NCBI GenBank assembly: GCA_025766275.1
Contig: JAFKAC010000010.1
Coordinates: 62,001 to 126,000 of the forward strand
DNA from: Lactarius indigo
Taxonomy: Eukaryota; Basidiomycota; Agaricomycetes; Russulales; Russulaceae
Length of the DNA stretch: 64,000 bases
Direction of reading: 5' to 3'
Of this stretch, positions 46,801 to 60,200 are shown in pieces. The notes beneath the pieces are model-generated. The model did no database searches and was not told the origin of the DNA. It worked only from the letters and a program-made list of their open reading frames with translations. Numbering within the stretch: the first letter of the stretch is position 1; each line of letters opens with the position of its first letter. The translations under genes were made by a program, and so were the position numbers.

Positions 46801-48022
46801 CGCGCGCGTGGAAATTTCTCGGGGTAAACCAGTACAGTAACTTACCTACGAACCATAACAGTTCGGAGGTGAGACAAGCAAGAGGATCAAAGCCGCTGAC
46901 AGCCTGACATGAATGGGGTCTACGAAGCGTTCAAGGTTCAGAAAGTTCAGATTTACAGTAGGGCGCCGGGTTTCAGTAGAGGATTTACAGCATCGACGAT
47001 CGGAAGAGGACATTCTGCGAAAAACCGCGGAACAAGAGCCGTCCGCCTAACGGAGATCTTGGAGATAATTCAAGTTTGCCAGGCCTGGCCGCGGCTTTGT
47101 GCCTAGCCTGGAGAGGGAAGTTCGAGTTTATAGGTACGGTAGTTGGCTCTTGTCTCGTCCCCGAAGCATGGAACTTGAGGAAGCCAAAAACTCCCCAAGT
47201 GTATGACGCCGTGTAAGAGCTTGCACAAACTTCTAAGTGTACTAGAGTACCGGCGTGACTGTATGATCGCTAGCGGGATCGCTACCGCCGGGCGCCAAAG
47301 GCGAGAATTCCTTGACGACGCTCGCTCCCTATTGGTGCCAGCGGCGGGATCTGCTACTAGTGGACATTTGGAGTGAGCCTCGTCTTTAGTGTATCGTGAT
47401 CGGTGTATCTTCGCCAGTGCTTCGCGTGGGTCCCCTTTCGAAGTCACCGCATCCGATGGAGCGAGGTTACCCTACTACGACCAATACCTTGAGAAACTGG
47501 CGTTCCTGGAATGACGAGGAGACAATCACTGGAAACTTGCGCTCACTTCCCTAATGCTGTAAAGCACCGATACTGAGTGTAGAAATGACAATGCAAGCCC
47601 TCACCGGTACTCGCTTTATACAACACTGATACTAGTAGCTCATCCATATCAACAATCTATCGAATACTTATGGACTTAACCGTGAGCCAAAGACATTCGC
47701 TGTACAAAATTTTTGCAAATTCAAACTAGTAGGACAATACTCATTCATCTTGGGGTTGAACACCTCTTGCAAAATTAAGTCAGACTGTTGATTACCACGA
47801 CAGACTTACTTCAACTAGTAAATGACAGGTGATTCTGCGCTACGCAGTCCAAAGTCTTATGGGACGGAGAGAGAATCAAGAAACAAGATACTAGTATCCC
47901 GAACAGTAGAATGAGCGACCAGGGTCAGAGCTGAGTATGGGTATCTATAAGAGCACAGCCCTACGCGATGAGAAGACTCTTGCCGAGTCCATTGCCGCCC
48001 TCCACGACGAGACGGGATGCGT
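43869..48022. other. Gene-poor 4.1-kb stretch
   Basis: No gene recognised. The minus frame 44,606-44,328 is hydrophobic at its start (IIFFSICFFLCLLAWAMYAI) but has no family match or convincing splice partners. Minus frames around 46,480-45,850 are also open without recognisable domains. A short tandem duplication of TGGAAACGAGCCA lies near 44,120-44,150. The 5' flank of the OPT gene lies at the left end. Confidence 0.35.
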
Positions 48023-49499
48023 TCATCGCCGTCCGCTACCACGTCCATAGCCGACCTGGAGGTTGTCAAGTTCTGCCTCGAGGCCCTTGATCGTGCTGTG
48101 TGCCAACTCAAGGTCCTTGTTCAGACGATCGCGCTCCGTTATCAACTGTGTCGACATTCATTAGCCCATCGGTCTTCCTCTGGTTCCTCACGCAGAGATA
48201 GGAGGTAGACTCACGTGTTGCTCCCACTGCCTGAAGCGTGCCTCCTCGGACTTGACCTGCTCCGTGAACCGCCTGCGGAGCTGTTCCTCTTCCTCCTGGA
48301 ACTTCGGGTTGTGGAACTTCTTAACCTTGCGCTCACCGTACTTGCGCGTCTCCATCTGTTGCTGGCGGTAGTTCTCGTAATGACTCTCCTCCGTGGTCGA
48401 GATAAGGTCGAGCATGAAGGTACGAATGAGGAGGGAGCGCAGCTTGCGGAAGTCGCAGTGGTTCTCGTTTTCCACTGTGCGGGCGCGTCAATACCACTGA
48501 CAAGAAAGCTGAAGGCGAATATACCCTCGGCAACACCCCACAGGTACTCGCGGCCCTTCACAACACGACCATCAAGGGTCTGGACGTCCTCCGTAGAGCC
48601 AATGATCGAAAATGGCATAGCCTTCGCAAGGATGCGCGCATGCTCAGCGCTAGCCTCATCATCTGCCTCGATGGGGGGCTGGTAAATACGGATGTTCTGT
48701 GCGGCGATGACGTCCCGAATCTGTCAATGCAATATGTTAACGGAGATTCGACCGTGAAACAAAGAGACGAACGCGTTGCTTGAAAGTGAACAAGTCACTC
48801 TGCGTGAGGGTATCCGCCTTGGCAATGACAGGAATGAGGTTAACGCGAGTACCAAGACGCTTCATAATCTCGATGTCAAGCGGCTTGAGACTGCGGAGAG
48901 ATTACAGACGCTCCAGAATATATAACAGAATGACGTACGTGTGACCAGTAGGCCTGATGAAGTACAGGCAAGCATGAACGCGAAGGTCGCTCTTCTCGCT
49001 GCGCTGAGGTTGCTGCTCCTGAATCATGTACGCTTCATGCTGGTCGTCAATAAAGTCGACAATAGGCGACCACGAGTCCCGGTTGTTGACATAGTCACCA
49101 AAGCCGGGGGTGTCGATGACTGTAAGCTTGACTTTGAATTGCTTTTCTTCGAGCTCAGCCTTGATGATCTCGACCTCAGTGAGTTTATCGAGTTGCTTAT
49201 GGTGGCGACGGCTATAGTTTTTGGCGGGGGATAGCTCGGTCGAGAAAAGGGTATTGATGAGGGTAGTCTTTCCCAAACCCGACTCGCCTGCATTAGCACG
49301 TAAGAAAAGAATCTCACGTGAAAGTGCGAAAGTAGTAACGAACCGACGACCATGATGGTGAAATGAGCTCCCCGCTTGGCGACGATTTTGTGTCGCTAAA
49401 AATGGTGTTCGACAAGAAATTTTGAGGCAGGAACTGTGTTAAACCTACCTGGTTCGGGAGGTTGGCAATGCCAATACCGTCAGAAGAGGGGGCGGCCAT
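48023..49499 (-). CDS. CDC12: Septin, Cdc12/AspC type
   Basis: GTP-binding filament protein of the septin ring at the bud neck, septum or hyphal branch. The start [17 protein letters not shown] is exon 1 (49499-49449). Exon 2 gives [10 protein letters not shown] and joins to [12 protein letters not shown] (P-loop). Then come [11 protein letters not shown] (G3), YFIRPTGHT and, near 48,810, the IAKADTLT region (G4). The septin-unique element and the C-terminal coiled coil follow ([25 protein letters not shown]), with the stop at 48,023-48,025. The HYENYRQQQ and FRQWEQ segments are those of Cdc12 rather than Cdc3, Cdc10 or Cdc11. At least six short introns are present. No lesion was seen. Confidence 0.92.
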
Positions 49500-50257
49500 G
49501 CTCAGTGGGTTGATTGTTCGCTAAGAGTCTGAAAAGTGGGCGAACGAATAAACAAGCGCGTGAGCCTCTGACACTCTTCGCTTTGACCTTGTTTTGGCAC
49601 TCCCTATCTCGGCTATTCGGCTCTATCCGAAAATTTTTGGAAGGGCTTTGATAACGTCCTCCGCCAGAAAACGAAGCGTGAACATTTATTAATTACTCAA
49701 ACCTGATAGACTGAGCAAAGAAGCCCGGATGGCGTTGGCCATTGTCAACTCTACGATGGGTTGTATATTTTGGCCACTATGATAGCCATTGACTCACTGG
49801 CCCGTCCATTGGCGATCTCTCCTTGGCGCTCAAGGCTTAAGACCAATGGGTCTCCTCGCCTCGTAATCGAACTAGCCATCGCCACTTGCTCTCGTCACCT
49901 AGCTCAGCTTTCGACTTTTCTGGGTCTCTGAGCCTACCGGCCAGGAATGATTGCTCTAATGAATATCGCGTTGTTCACCAACCATCCCATATGTATGCTG
50001 TCATGTATGTGAGGTGCCCGCCTTTCAAGAGTCACGTACAACTAGTTGGAATGGGTCTCCCAATGGCTATCGTGATATATGTTCTCCTCGCGTGTTTCTA
50101 CATCAGGCTCATCAGTCATAACGACCAGAAAGTGGAATAAAAGTGAGAACCAAGGGGGGGGGGGGACAGAAAGATCCAACACCACATCCTTGCATGGTGA
50201 CAACTGCCGCTCCAATGCTGCTTATTGTAGTCTATCCAATTTATTCGGTCTCTACAT
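49500..50257. other. Intergenic between septin and the 666-aa gene
   Basis: Septin 5' flank and downstream flank of the next gene. Contains a G10-type homopolymer at about 50,156-50,165. No gene was seen. Confidence 0.5.
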
Positions 50258-52298
50258 CTACTGAAGACGAAGGAATCCTAAGTTGCGAGTCACTCCGCCC
50301 AGTATGTCCAGAAGCGAGCCAGGCCGAGAAGCACTTCCGGCGGGGCCGTCTTCCTCTTCATCTGAGCTCTGGTCAATAATGAGATGGCCCGCGCCTTTGT
50401 TCCTGGACTGCTTCGTCGGTGTTCCAGGAGAAGGGCATAGTGTGCGTATGGATGAGCTTAGCACCAGGTTCTTTGGGCTCTGCTGTTCGCTCAGGTCAGG
50501 GGGGGCTTCTGCTACACCCATGGTCTGGAACAGCTCCTCGAGCGACAGCTCAGACCGCTCATGCGGCGGCTGTGTCACCTCATGGTGCGTCTCCTTCACG
50601 ATTCCTTGCCCGCCTCTGTTGAAGAATGCGTTCATGTCGAACGCAGGCAGGCGCGGCGCACCGAATACGTCGCCGAGATGGCCGAAGAATGCCTCGGCGC
50701 GCTCTCGTAGCTTGGTAGTGATGTCCTCGGCTGGCGCTATTGGGAATGAGAGGGTGTTCCCGTACACTTCCTGGAAGGTAGTTCGAGGTGGTAGTACGCC
50801 CCGAAGTGGAGCTGGAGGTAACGAGATGGGTTCCCGGAGCAACGGCATGGGATCGAAGAAGTCCGCAGCATCTGGGCGACTGCTGGTGGCTGACCTCTTC
50901 GCGCTGGTTTTTGCTTTCTCGAGGCGACTAGACTTGGGTGCTCTATATCGCCGCAAGTGCTGCACCCTCCACTTCTTTCCTGTGTCGCGCTTTGCGTCTC
51001 CCACACCTCTCTGGCGCGCTCGGCCGATGGTCTCGTTCAGGCTACATTCGGTCCAGGACTCTGACAAGGAGGGAAGCTGGCCCGCCTTCTGTGATATTGT
51101 GAGTCCCGCAATCAACCTGAGCGTGGAGAGTACGCGTACTCGGGGGCACGGGACGACTGGCCTCGCGACTAAAGTAGGCGACCTGTATGCTGGTCTGGCG
51201 AATTCTAGAAAGTTATTGGGGGTTTGAGGCGAACCCGCTTGCGCGTCTGACCTGTAGCCGCGCATCACTACTTCTGCTTGTATGCCCCTTTTAGAAGCAG
51301 CTTTACGGAGCATAAAGCGTGAGAATGGTGTTTTCAACCCAACATTCGATCGTTTGTTGAACAAGGCTGAAAAAGCTCGTAGCGCCTTGCCGAATTTCTT
51401 TTGACGAGGACTTTTCATTTCGGTATCGTGGATAACATGTTCTGCCAGCGGGGGTGGCGCCCATATCGCTGTAATCGTTCCTGGTGAAATCTCCATTTCC
51501 TCTATGATGCTCTGCATGTCATCCTCGGGAACGAACATCCTATCGTCTTCTTCGGTGGTGGACACAAAGATATATTGTGTTGTGTCTGGTTCTATGCTCT
51601 GAAACATTCGCTAAATCTTGGTTCAACATGACAGAAGAAGGCCCACATACCACACACGATACCTGATGGTACGCTGTAATTACTGCCGCCCATGGCAGGA
51701 ACGCACGGCCTAGAAGCTTCATCTGATTGCTCAATGCGCGAGGATACGCCAATGTTCCTGGCTTGCGCGCCTCACGAGATGGGTTAGCCGTCGACACCTT
51801 GCGCTTTACCGGGGTCTGTAGCTCGCTGAGCTCAGCTTCCCTCCTGCACGCCAGCGCAGCCATGGAGCGCCCACGTTTCTGGCCTGTGACGACGTTTGCG
51901 ACGAATGACTCGGAAGCCTGTCCATGCGCGTAGAGGCGCACCGTACGCACGGCGGATAGACGAGACTCTGCCAGCACCTCGGCGTACGGGCGAACGGTGT
52001 AATATCCGCTAGACGGGTCGATAGCGCTGCTTCCGTCTGAAGCTGCCCAGATGATCGTGCCCCGCGGCAAGGGAGGCGGGTAATCCGGAGGAAACCCAGG
52101 CCTAAGTGTGACCAGGATGCCGCGGATGACAGGTGCAGGTACGTGGGGGGGATGCATCCCGCTGCTCAGGACGACAGATCGGAAAACAACGAAGGTATTC
52201 GTGGTCTTGTTCATATCGGTGGACATGGTTTCTAAGTGGCACTGAAGGTATCGCAAATGTTCTGGTTGAATATACGAGAAAACGTTGTTCATAAGCAC
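50258..52298 (-). CDS. Unrecognised 666-aa protein
   Basis: Two exons, 52298-51651 and 51610-50258, join in phase (GTATGT donor, TTTAG acceptor) into an open frame. A start at the in-frame ATG at 52,226 (MSTDMNKTTNTFVVFRSVVL) is as likely as the first one. The N-terminal 120 residues look globular (PVIRGILVTLRPGFPPDYPP). The rest is basic and low in complexity, rich in Ser, Arg and Pro (KRKVSTANPSREARKPG, RLEKAKTSAKRSATSSRP). An acidic stretch, DQSSDEEEDG, lies near the C-terminus. The composition suggests a nuclear or chromatin-related protein, but no family was recognised. Confidence 0.65.
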
Positions 52299-53081
52299 AG
52301 CCGATGACTTGGAATACGATACACGACTAGTACAGTATGCTTTCGAAACCCATTGACGCGACGCGACGCAGCACGTGCTCTGGCGGCCACATCACGTGCG
52401 TTCGCTGTGTGTGTGTATCGAACCTTGCCAATGCGACTTGCCAGTTGAGCTCCTACTTTTCTTTTTCTTGAATATGAAACTGCAGTAAATTCGGAGAATC
52501 AGTCAGGTGGAGAGTTTGGGCGTTCATTCCATTAAGGCTCTACGGCGGGAGACAGTTGGTAAGCGGTGGTGGGAGGAGTCGTTCCTCAGCCCTGCCCTGC
52601 CAGTGTAGCATATCGCATCTGAACTGTAGGTGATCAATGCACAAGGCAGCAACTGGGTGACCACATACTAGAACACACCACTGTGAGTTACGGTCAAGTT
52701 AAACGATGCTACACAGTGGGTGCATCTTGTATGGTTACAGTGCTGGGCTTGGCCATCAGTCATCATCCATCACAAGCGAGATCTATCGACCACAAATTTA
52801 GAGTTTGACGACAGTTTGGCCAAATTCCACCACGTTATAACTTCAACGGAATCGTCCAACAAGAGCATTCCGTAGGTCCGCAACGCTTGACGGCTCATTT
52901 GTTTTTACACATGCACGGTGGCCGCCACAGCACCTCTGAGTTCACGAGAAAGAACCATCTATCTGCACTACACTGGGGACAGATCAAGTACTCCCCTCTC
53001 CGCAACGGCCCTGGACAACACGCACTCTTCCGGTAGCTCAGGATCTGTTGCAATCCCCTGGCGTGAATCGATCGTCATAGC
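52299..53081. other. Intergenic
   Basis: No gene recognised. It lies between the 5' end of the 666-aa gene and a doubtful small gene. Confidence 0.4.
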
Positions 53082-53481
53082 CTAAGGTGACACAAATACC
53101 AAGTAGACGACGCCAGTCTGGATGCTGTTGACACCGTTGAGTAGCGACTGTGGCAATACATATTAACAGGGGATCAGGGCACCGCTTCCGAAGCGTGCCC
53201 AACGACGGGTTGAGGGACCAATTGACTTACGACTTGAACGTATGTCAACATATTCAATAGGTCTTGATTCTGATACTGTGCAGCGAATGAGTTATCGATA
53301 TCATCCTGGGAGATTCGAAGAACGTGTGATTGTGTGCAAGATTGCGTGACGAAAGTATTAGACGCAAAGTGCAGAGCGCCTGACCAATACCGCGAAGACG
53401 GGAGGGGTCAGACGTGGGATAAATGACACGTATCCTTGCGCGTACTGTGTCATCATTTTGCCGTGTACGACTGGGCGCCAA
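53082..53481 (-). CDS. Possible small three-exon gene, unrecognised
   Basis: The start is MAPSRTRQNDDTV at 53,481. A middle exon reads DDIDNSFAAQYQNQDLL and ends at a good GTAAGT donor (about 53,232). After a CCACAG acceptor the last exon reads SLLNGVNSIQTGVVYLV and reaches a stop at 53,082. Splice sites and phases are plausible, but there is no family match and the first intron is uncertain. It may be spurious. Confidence 0.25.
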
Positions 53482-53946
53482 GCATCTGGGCGCTACAAGT
53501 TTACACGACTGGATCCAAGAGTGAGCACTCTATTTGAATTACATTGTCTATTTTACCCCGCAGGTTGTATTTCGCCTCGTCTCACTTCCCTGATCACTTT
53601 ACTTTCCAGTTCGGCTACCTCGCCTCTGGTGGGTCCAACTCAATGGCTGGTAGAGAGATCAGCCCCTGGATAATGACTGCGCCTACAACTCGGGTTCTTG
53701 GGATCACGCTAGAACAGTCGGGGCGAATTGCGTGAGAGCGCATGCGTTTAGACGTGCGAAGCACAGCAGGTCTACGTCGGCCGTTTCGATTTCTTGAATT
53801 TGGCAATTTCATCTCCTGGCGAGTCGGCCCAGTCCCACTATTTATTGTTCGTTTCTCCCAAGGTGTCATGACACGATCTCCCTCAAAAATACTATCAACC
53901 CTCATTTACTGCGGATTTTCGAGATTGTTCCGCATTCCCTACGAAC
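53482..53946. other. Divergent spacer before the permease gene
   Basis: No gene supported; a presumed promoter region for the purine permease. Confidence 0.4.
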
Positions 53947-56318
53947 ATGATTACCACAGTCTTCGATAGGATCAACGCCAATGTACGTCAATGTTACCTC
54001 GTGACTATCCCGGCCAAGATCCCGGCGTTGAGATTGCACATATAGGTGGCCGACTCCTTACATCGGGCGTTGGTTTCAACTTGAGGGGTCTGGCGCCACC
54101 AAGGAGAGACAGGGTTCCCGCTTCCTCGTGCGCAAGTACTTTCTCTCGCTGTTCATCACTGACGAGAGTTCTCCAGACAGAGCTCCGTGCGGGGATTACA
54201 ACATGGGTACGTGGGAGCTGTACCATTTCCGTACAAGTCCCTGTGATTAATAAAGCAACATATTCCCTTCAGGCCGCTATGGCGTATATCGTCCGTTCTA
54301 TCCTGCTTACTGCGTAGCCTCTCCGTTTGACGTGATGTGTTGGTCAAGATATCCGTAAACGCATCCATTCTCTCTGACTCTGGGGGTACTTGCGAGTGCC
54401 CGACGAACGACGGCTGCCCCTCAGATGCAACATACCTCGCAGTGTGTAGTCGAGGTCCGTAAAGACCTTATCACCACAACCGCCGCTATCTCCGCGCTCT
54501 CAAGTTTCCTCATGGGATTACTCGCAAATCTACCAGTCGGGCTGGCTCCCGGCCTCGGATTGAACGCATACGTATGTATCAAACCTTTCCAATCATATGG
54601 CACATCTAAGGTGTACCGAAGTTCACTTACTCCATCGTTGGCTTCCATGGAACCGGCATCGTTTCGTACCGTGAAGCGCTTGCAGCTGTATTCATGGAAG
54701 GGTAAGTTAAGCCCTGCAGTTGCGACCGGGAATATCTGCCTGAGTTTTTTGATCAGATGGATTTTCCTCCTCTTATCCCTGCTTGGTCTCCGTCAATGGC
54801 TTGCTCGTGTAATGCCACAGTCACTCATTCTGGCAGTTGGCGCCGGAATTGGCCTTTTCATCGCGTAAATGTTTCTCGTTTCTCTCCATACATTCTCCCT
54901 TACAGACCCATCTTCAGTTTCATAGGACTTTGTATGCCACGATCTTCTAATAGTCCCGTGGTAACCTTCTCTGACCTGTGTTATAGCATCTGGTGGTCTC
55001 GGCGTTATTGGCGGCGACACTACCAATTTTGTCGGCCTAGGGGGTTGCACAGCAGATCATTACCTGGATAACCTCCCGGGTTATTGCGATAGAGCCGTTA
55101 TGCGCAACCCTACTATGTGGCTTGGTATCTTCACTGGAGGGTAAGTTACACATGTGTATCGATAGGATTTTCTGACTCTCGCGTCTAGTTTCTTGACACT
55201 CTTTCTCATGATGTACCGCGTCAAAGGCGCGATCCTCATCGGCATCTTCCTGACCTCTATTATCTCCTGGCCCCGTGGAACGAGCGTCACTACTTTCCCG
55301 CACACCACATCCGGTGACGACGCATTCAATTTCTTCAAGAAAGTCGTAGCCTTCCGTCCAATTAAGCTCGTCGGCAATGTCATCGATTACAATTATTCGA
55401 ACCACAAGGTGTGGTACGCACTCGTTACCATGCTCTACGTCGACATCCTCGACACGACTGGGACGCTTTATTCCATGGCCAAATTCGCGGGCTTGCGCGA
55501 CCCCGTCACGATGGACTTTGAGCGCAGCACGATCGCTTACTGCGTTGACGCGTTCTCGATCTCGATCGGTGCACTCATGGGAACCAGTCCCGTCACAGCT
55601 TTCATCGAGAGTGCCACTGGCATTTCTGGTATGTCGTCTTGACAGTATGATGCGACGTCACGATCGATCATCTTTGCGAGCGTAGAGGGCGGCAAGACTG
55701 GTATTACGGCTATCACGACCGGCCTCGCTTTTCTCGTTTCGGTCTTCTTTGCGCCTGTCTTTGCTAGCATCCCTTCTTGGGCTACGGGCGGTGCTCTCGT
55801 GATAGTTGGGATGCTCATGATGCGCAACGTTCGCGAGGTCAGCTGGGACTACATCGGAGATGCTTTCCCAGCGTTTCTCACTATTCTCATCATCCCTCTC
55901 ACCTTCAAGTAAGCAACTCTATCCGTGAACTGCCCTTATACGAGAAGGAACTAACACTGGCTATGCAGCATCGCCTACGGAGTCATTGCAGGAATAACGT
56001 CTTATATCTTACTCAACGGTTTGCCGTGGGTCCTTCGTAAGGTGTCCAGAGACCGCATCGTTCCGTCAAACTATGGCAATGCCGAACCGTGGATCGTCCC
56101 GCCTGGGGGAATTGTCCCCGTCTGGATGTTCGTAAATGTCCTTTTTCTCGCGCCTGTCGCCTAACTAGTCCGTCGCAGGAGATACGTTCACGGTTATGTC
56201 ACCAATCATCCCTACACACGACCAGTGTGATGCTACTAGTCGTCATTCGGCAAGTACCGACGGTGCCTCTCATGAGAAGGATCACGCAATCGACGCTGCT
56301 GAGATCGCTAAGACGTGA
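53947..56318 (+). CDS. azgA: AzgA-type hypoxanthine/adenine/guanine permease, with suspected frameshifts
   Basis: Proton-symporting purine transporter of the plasma membrane. Recognisable pieces in order are [35 protein letters not shown] joined to [110 protein letters not shown] and [20 protein letters not shown]. About ten short introns are needed. Two single-base insertions seem to break the frame, an extra T near 54,058 and an extra G near 54,442, and the last exon junction is also out of phase. Either the assembly has errors or the gene is dead. The start ([12 protein letters not shown]) and the 3' end are tentative. Confidence 0.75.
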
Positions 56319-57258
56319 GAATACGACCACAGTCTACTTGTATAGAGTTTTTACGACTTGCCCTTTCTGTTTATCCCGAAAAAGTATGTGAAGCTGATCT
56401 TCCGAATTTACGGCGCACGGTACTATCATTTTCCAGCTAGCCTTAGTCTCTGCCGATGTGCATAGTTTTCTTTTCTTTTTTCGAATCTACTTGAGTGCGC
56501 CTTGGGGTTTATGGCCATACGTGGCACTATAACAAACAACTTTGCAATACGTCAAGTGTCGAGTACATCTGGGCGTGGGTGACGGCAGGACGAAGGGGCG
56601 GATTTGAGGTTATGGTGTTGTGTCATGGCGATTGCGCGCCGCGTATGCGCAGCGCGGGTCCTGGTGTATAGGTCACTGGCGACAGGGCGACCGTGACCTT
56701 TACTCGTGGTCGCCAGTGGTTACCTCTGTCACGTCCTTTCCTCCAGAACACGACTGACTCTGGACTCCATCGCACCAACAATACTAAGATCAGTCCCAGT
56801 GCGTACGAGCCCCAGCCTGGGCCTGCATTCACCGGAGTTCATCGTGAATCGCATAATTCCATTTGAGCTTGTGAACGTGTGAACAACGAGGACGGCTCAA
56901 TCGCGAGGATCCTATCGACTAGCCCGTTGATCGCCCCCGCCTCAAGCTCGGGCTGAGAGCTTTCCAAAACTGACTCAGGTAACATACAGCCGTGCGCACC
57001 CGATCCTTATACAGAACCTGGGTATCGCACATCCCTCACGGCACTCGCTCAAATTAGTGTTTCCCCTGTTACATTTCCATGCTTACAGCACCGTATCAGC
57101 ATCTCTAGTACGTCAGACGCACGTTGCGTCCAATGTCAGTAGGCAGCTTACATGATCCACTCACTCTACGACATTCGGATACTGACCCACCCTTCCACTC
57201 CAGGTAGGTACTGTAGATAGTCCAACCCGCATGTCCATCTCGCTGACACAGGTAGGTA
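56319..57258. other. Intergenic between two convergent genes
   Basis: 3' flanks of the permease and the WDR48-like gene. A minus frame at 56,832-56,623 has one hydrophobic segment but no match. No gene is supported. Confidence 0.4.
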
Positions 57259-60200
57259 TTAATGTAATGACGAGGGAGCGGTAGTGGCTGCGGGCCGCTG
57301 CTCCTCCTTATGTGCACTCGACCGCCTGCGGCGATAGTACAGCACGACCTCGCCTGACTGCCGCCAGACGTACTGCCGCACGGCCGCAAGGGTCATGTTG
57401 ATCGGTAGAACTGTATCAATGCACACGATTTCCCAGATATCTTCCGGCGGTGGGTGATGTTGATGTTCGTGCGCGATTGGTGTGGGAGACAACGACGTCT
57501 GGGCCCTGGAATGGCCGTGGGCGTCCATGGACGAGCGGGGTGATGGGTGGGGGGATGCGGTCATGCTTCGCGTACCGACCGACATCTTCTCTATTTTGTC
57601 TTGGACCTATAAAAGGGCCACCTCAGCGGAAAGTACTTACGTAAATAAGAAAAAATTCTTACGTGAGCGGCGAGCTTGCGGATTCGTAGGAACCGGCTTG
57701 CAGATAGCTTCGTCTGAGAACTGTATACGGGTCTGTCAATGGGGATGGTGGTTATGAAAGAAGAACGAAGTAATCACGTACGTGTTGACCAGCTCTGGGA
57801 GCACCTCATCTCCCGGCACCCCGCTTTGCATTGGGAAGCAGCACGAACCCGATCTTCACCACGCCCACTTGCGGCGCGCGTCCCAACAGCAGATACTCCA
57901 ACAACCACATAGGCATCGGCATCCTCCAGCGTCTCCACATCGTCGATGGTCCCAGCGCTAGCGACCGTACCGCGATACACGATGGCCCACCCATGCGCGC
58001 GCTCCTCCGCAACGAGCAGTGGGATATCCGGCGCGAGCGGAAGCGTAGGGCCGTCTGCGGAAGTGGGTGGGTTGAGCGGGCCGCCAGCGAGGACGGCTTG
58101 GGCGGCCGTGCGTGGTTTCGCGGGCGGGGCCTGCTCTCGCCGAGCCGACGTCTCTTGGGACACTGCTGCAGGAGTATGAGAACAGGATGCGGGGGCGGGT
58201 GACGCTGCTGGTGCTGGCTGGCCCTGTCGCCGGTGTCCCGGGCGTGCGCGGCGGAGGGACGGGTGTCCCCTGGAGCGCTCTCGCTCTGCGAACGCTTCGT
58301 TGCCCGACCGAGTCCGCGCAGCTTGCCCATCAACCCTCCGGGGGTGCTGAGTCCCGCGGGCCCATTTCCACCTCCGGCGTGGCTGTTCCCGACGCTACCG
58401 GAAGGGTCCTCTGGTGTCGTCATCGGGACGGGCACGCCGCTGCCTCCACCGCTGGACGCCGACGTACGGCGCACAGGCGGGCCAAAGTAGTCCTGCTCCG
58501 GTTGGGATGCCGTGCCTGCAGTCGTGGGCATTTCCGTCTGCGCGCGCTGGTGAATAGTAGGCCGGGGATGCGGGTAGGGTTGGTGTTGTTGCAACGCTGT
58601 CTCATTGCTGCTGGGCGTAGTTGGCGACCCTGATGTCGGCGACGTTGGCTGTGAATTTGGGATTGGTGGGCACGTGACATCTGGCCCAGCACTGTTAAGC
58701 GGCAGTGCAGGGAGTATGTTAGGCGCCACGATGACCACGGAGCTGGTACTAGCTGCAATTGTATCTCCTTCTGCCTCATTAGCTGAGCCCTGTTTCGAGG
58801 AAGGCGGAGGGGCAGGCAGGGAAGTTGCTGATCGCTCGCAACGGCGGCATTCCGCCAGTACGTAGGCGCCAAGCGTGGGCGTGTTGTTCTTCGCGGATGA
58901 ATCCCTGGAAAAGGTTTCGAAGGATCCACTTGCCCAAGTTGACTGCGAACACCGTCAGTACTTCAACAGAAAGCACAAGGGAACAAGGAAAACCCACTCC
59001 GCATATCCTCGGGGCCCACACCTGGGGGCAAAGGGCGATCTGGTGTACATCCAAGCTCGTCCGCGTAAAGCTCCGCATCAAAAGCGTGTTCATCAATGTT
59101 TACGTTGAGGACCCCAGTACTGGTGTCTACAGCAGACCAAGACACGACGACTGCCTCGCCGTCAATGCGCTCCCGCACAATGTCGAGCGCCTCACGTGGG
59201 CTGCAGACCCAGTCGTCTTCGTGGGCGTGATCACTGCCGTTAGTACTCGCCGCGACGACGTCCTCACGCGCGAACTGTCCGACGCATAAGGCCCGGATAA
59301 CGTCCCAAACAGCGACCGTACCGGCAGTGTCGACAGTGAGCGCATGTACGCGGTTGCTAAGTAGCGCCGCGCGCACGAGCCCCGGCGCCCCAACGAGGAC
59401 GAAGTCGGGTGTAGGAGAGAAGGGTTGGGCGTCTGCGACAACCTCGCGCGACTCAAATTCAGTGCGGTGCCTGCCCAAGCCAGTGGCCGCTCCACCAGCG
59501 CCGCCACTACCTATGCCGCCGGTGCTTAACCCTCCAGTTCCTAATCCGCCGATGGACGGAGAAAAGTCGCTATGCGCAGGGCTCGCTGGTCTCGCAAGAC
59601 TTGCAGGTGACTGGGTAGGTGAAGGCGGAGACGGAAACATGCCGCGTAGGGGTGTACGCAACATTACTGGGCGTTGGGAGACGGACATGAGGGACGCGGC
59701 AGAATAAAGCGTCGCGACGTCTGCATCCGGGCCGGCGCTATTCCCACGGTAGACGGGCGAGAAGGGCGTAAAGGGGTCGTTGAGGGGCGATGCGAGGTGT
59801 ACAAGGCAATCGTACGGAAGGCCATACCACGTCGTCTCGCCCTCACCCGTCCCATCTTCGAGGTGGACATGTGGAGGGGGCTCTAATGCAGGTGAAGAGG
59901 TGGTACTCAGCGAGCTTGTATGCCGAGTCGGTCGTTGTAAAGGTGGAGAAGGGGGAAGGTCAAGTGTGATAGATCGTGGGCGTGATTCTGCACTGCGTGA
60001 TGGGCGAAGACCTGATGTCGTGCGCGATACCACAGAGGACGTTGTTTCGATGAGTGCGGCGGCGCGGACGGCCCTACGGGGCGGCACATGCCACCGCCGT
60101 AGGTTTGAGCTACCGCTTGCGGTCCATACCAACAAGTCGTCCAGCGCGACGAGTTTGGTGACGCCCTCGGCTGGTGGCGCAACGTCTTGACAGACGAGCA

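Noticed and set aside
50283..51227. A 314-aa plus-strand protein
   Set aside because: It lies antisense to the 666-aa gene, whose two exons join in phase; the long frame is a by-product of codon composition.
57831..58633. Plus-strand frames of 120-170 aa at 57.8-58.6 kb
   Set aside because: Antisense shadows of the GC-rich, Ser/Pro-rich central part of the WDR48-like gene.
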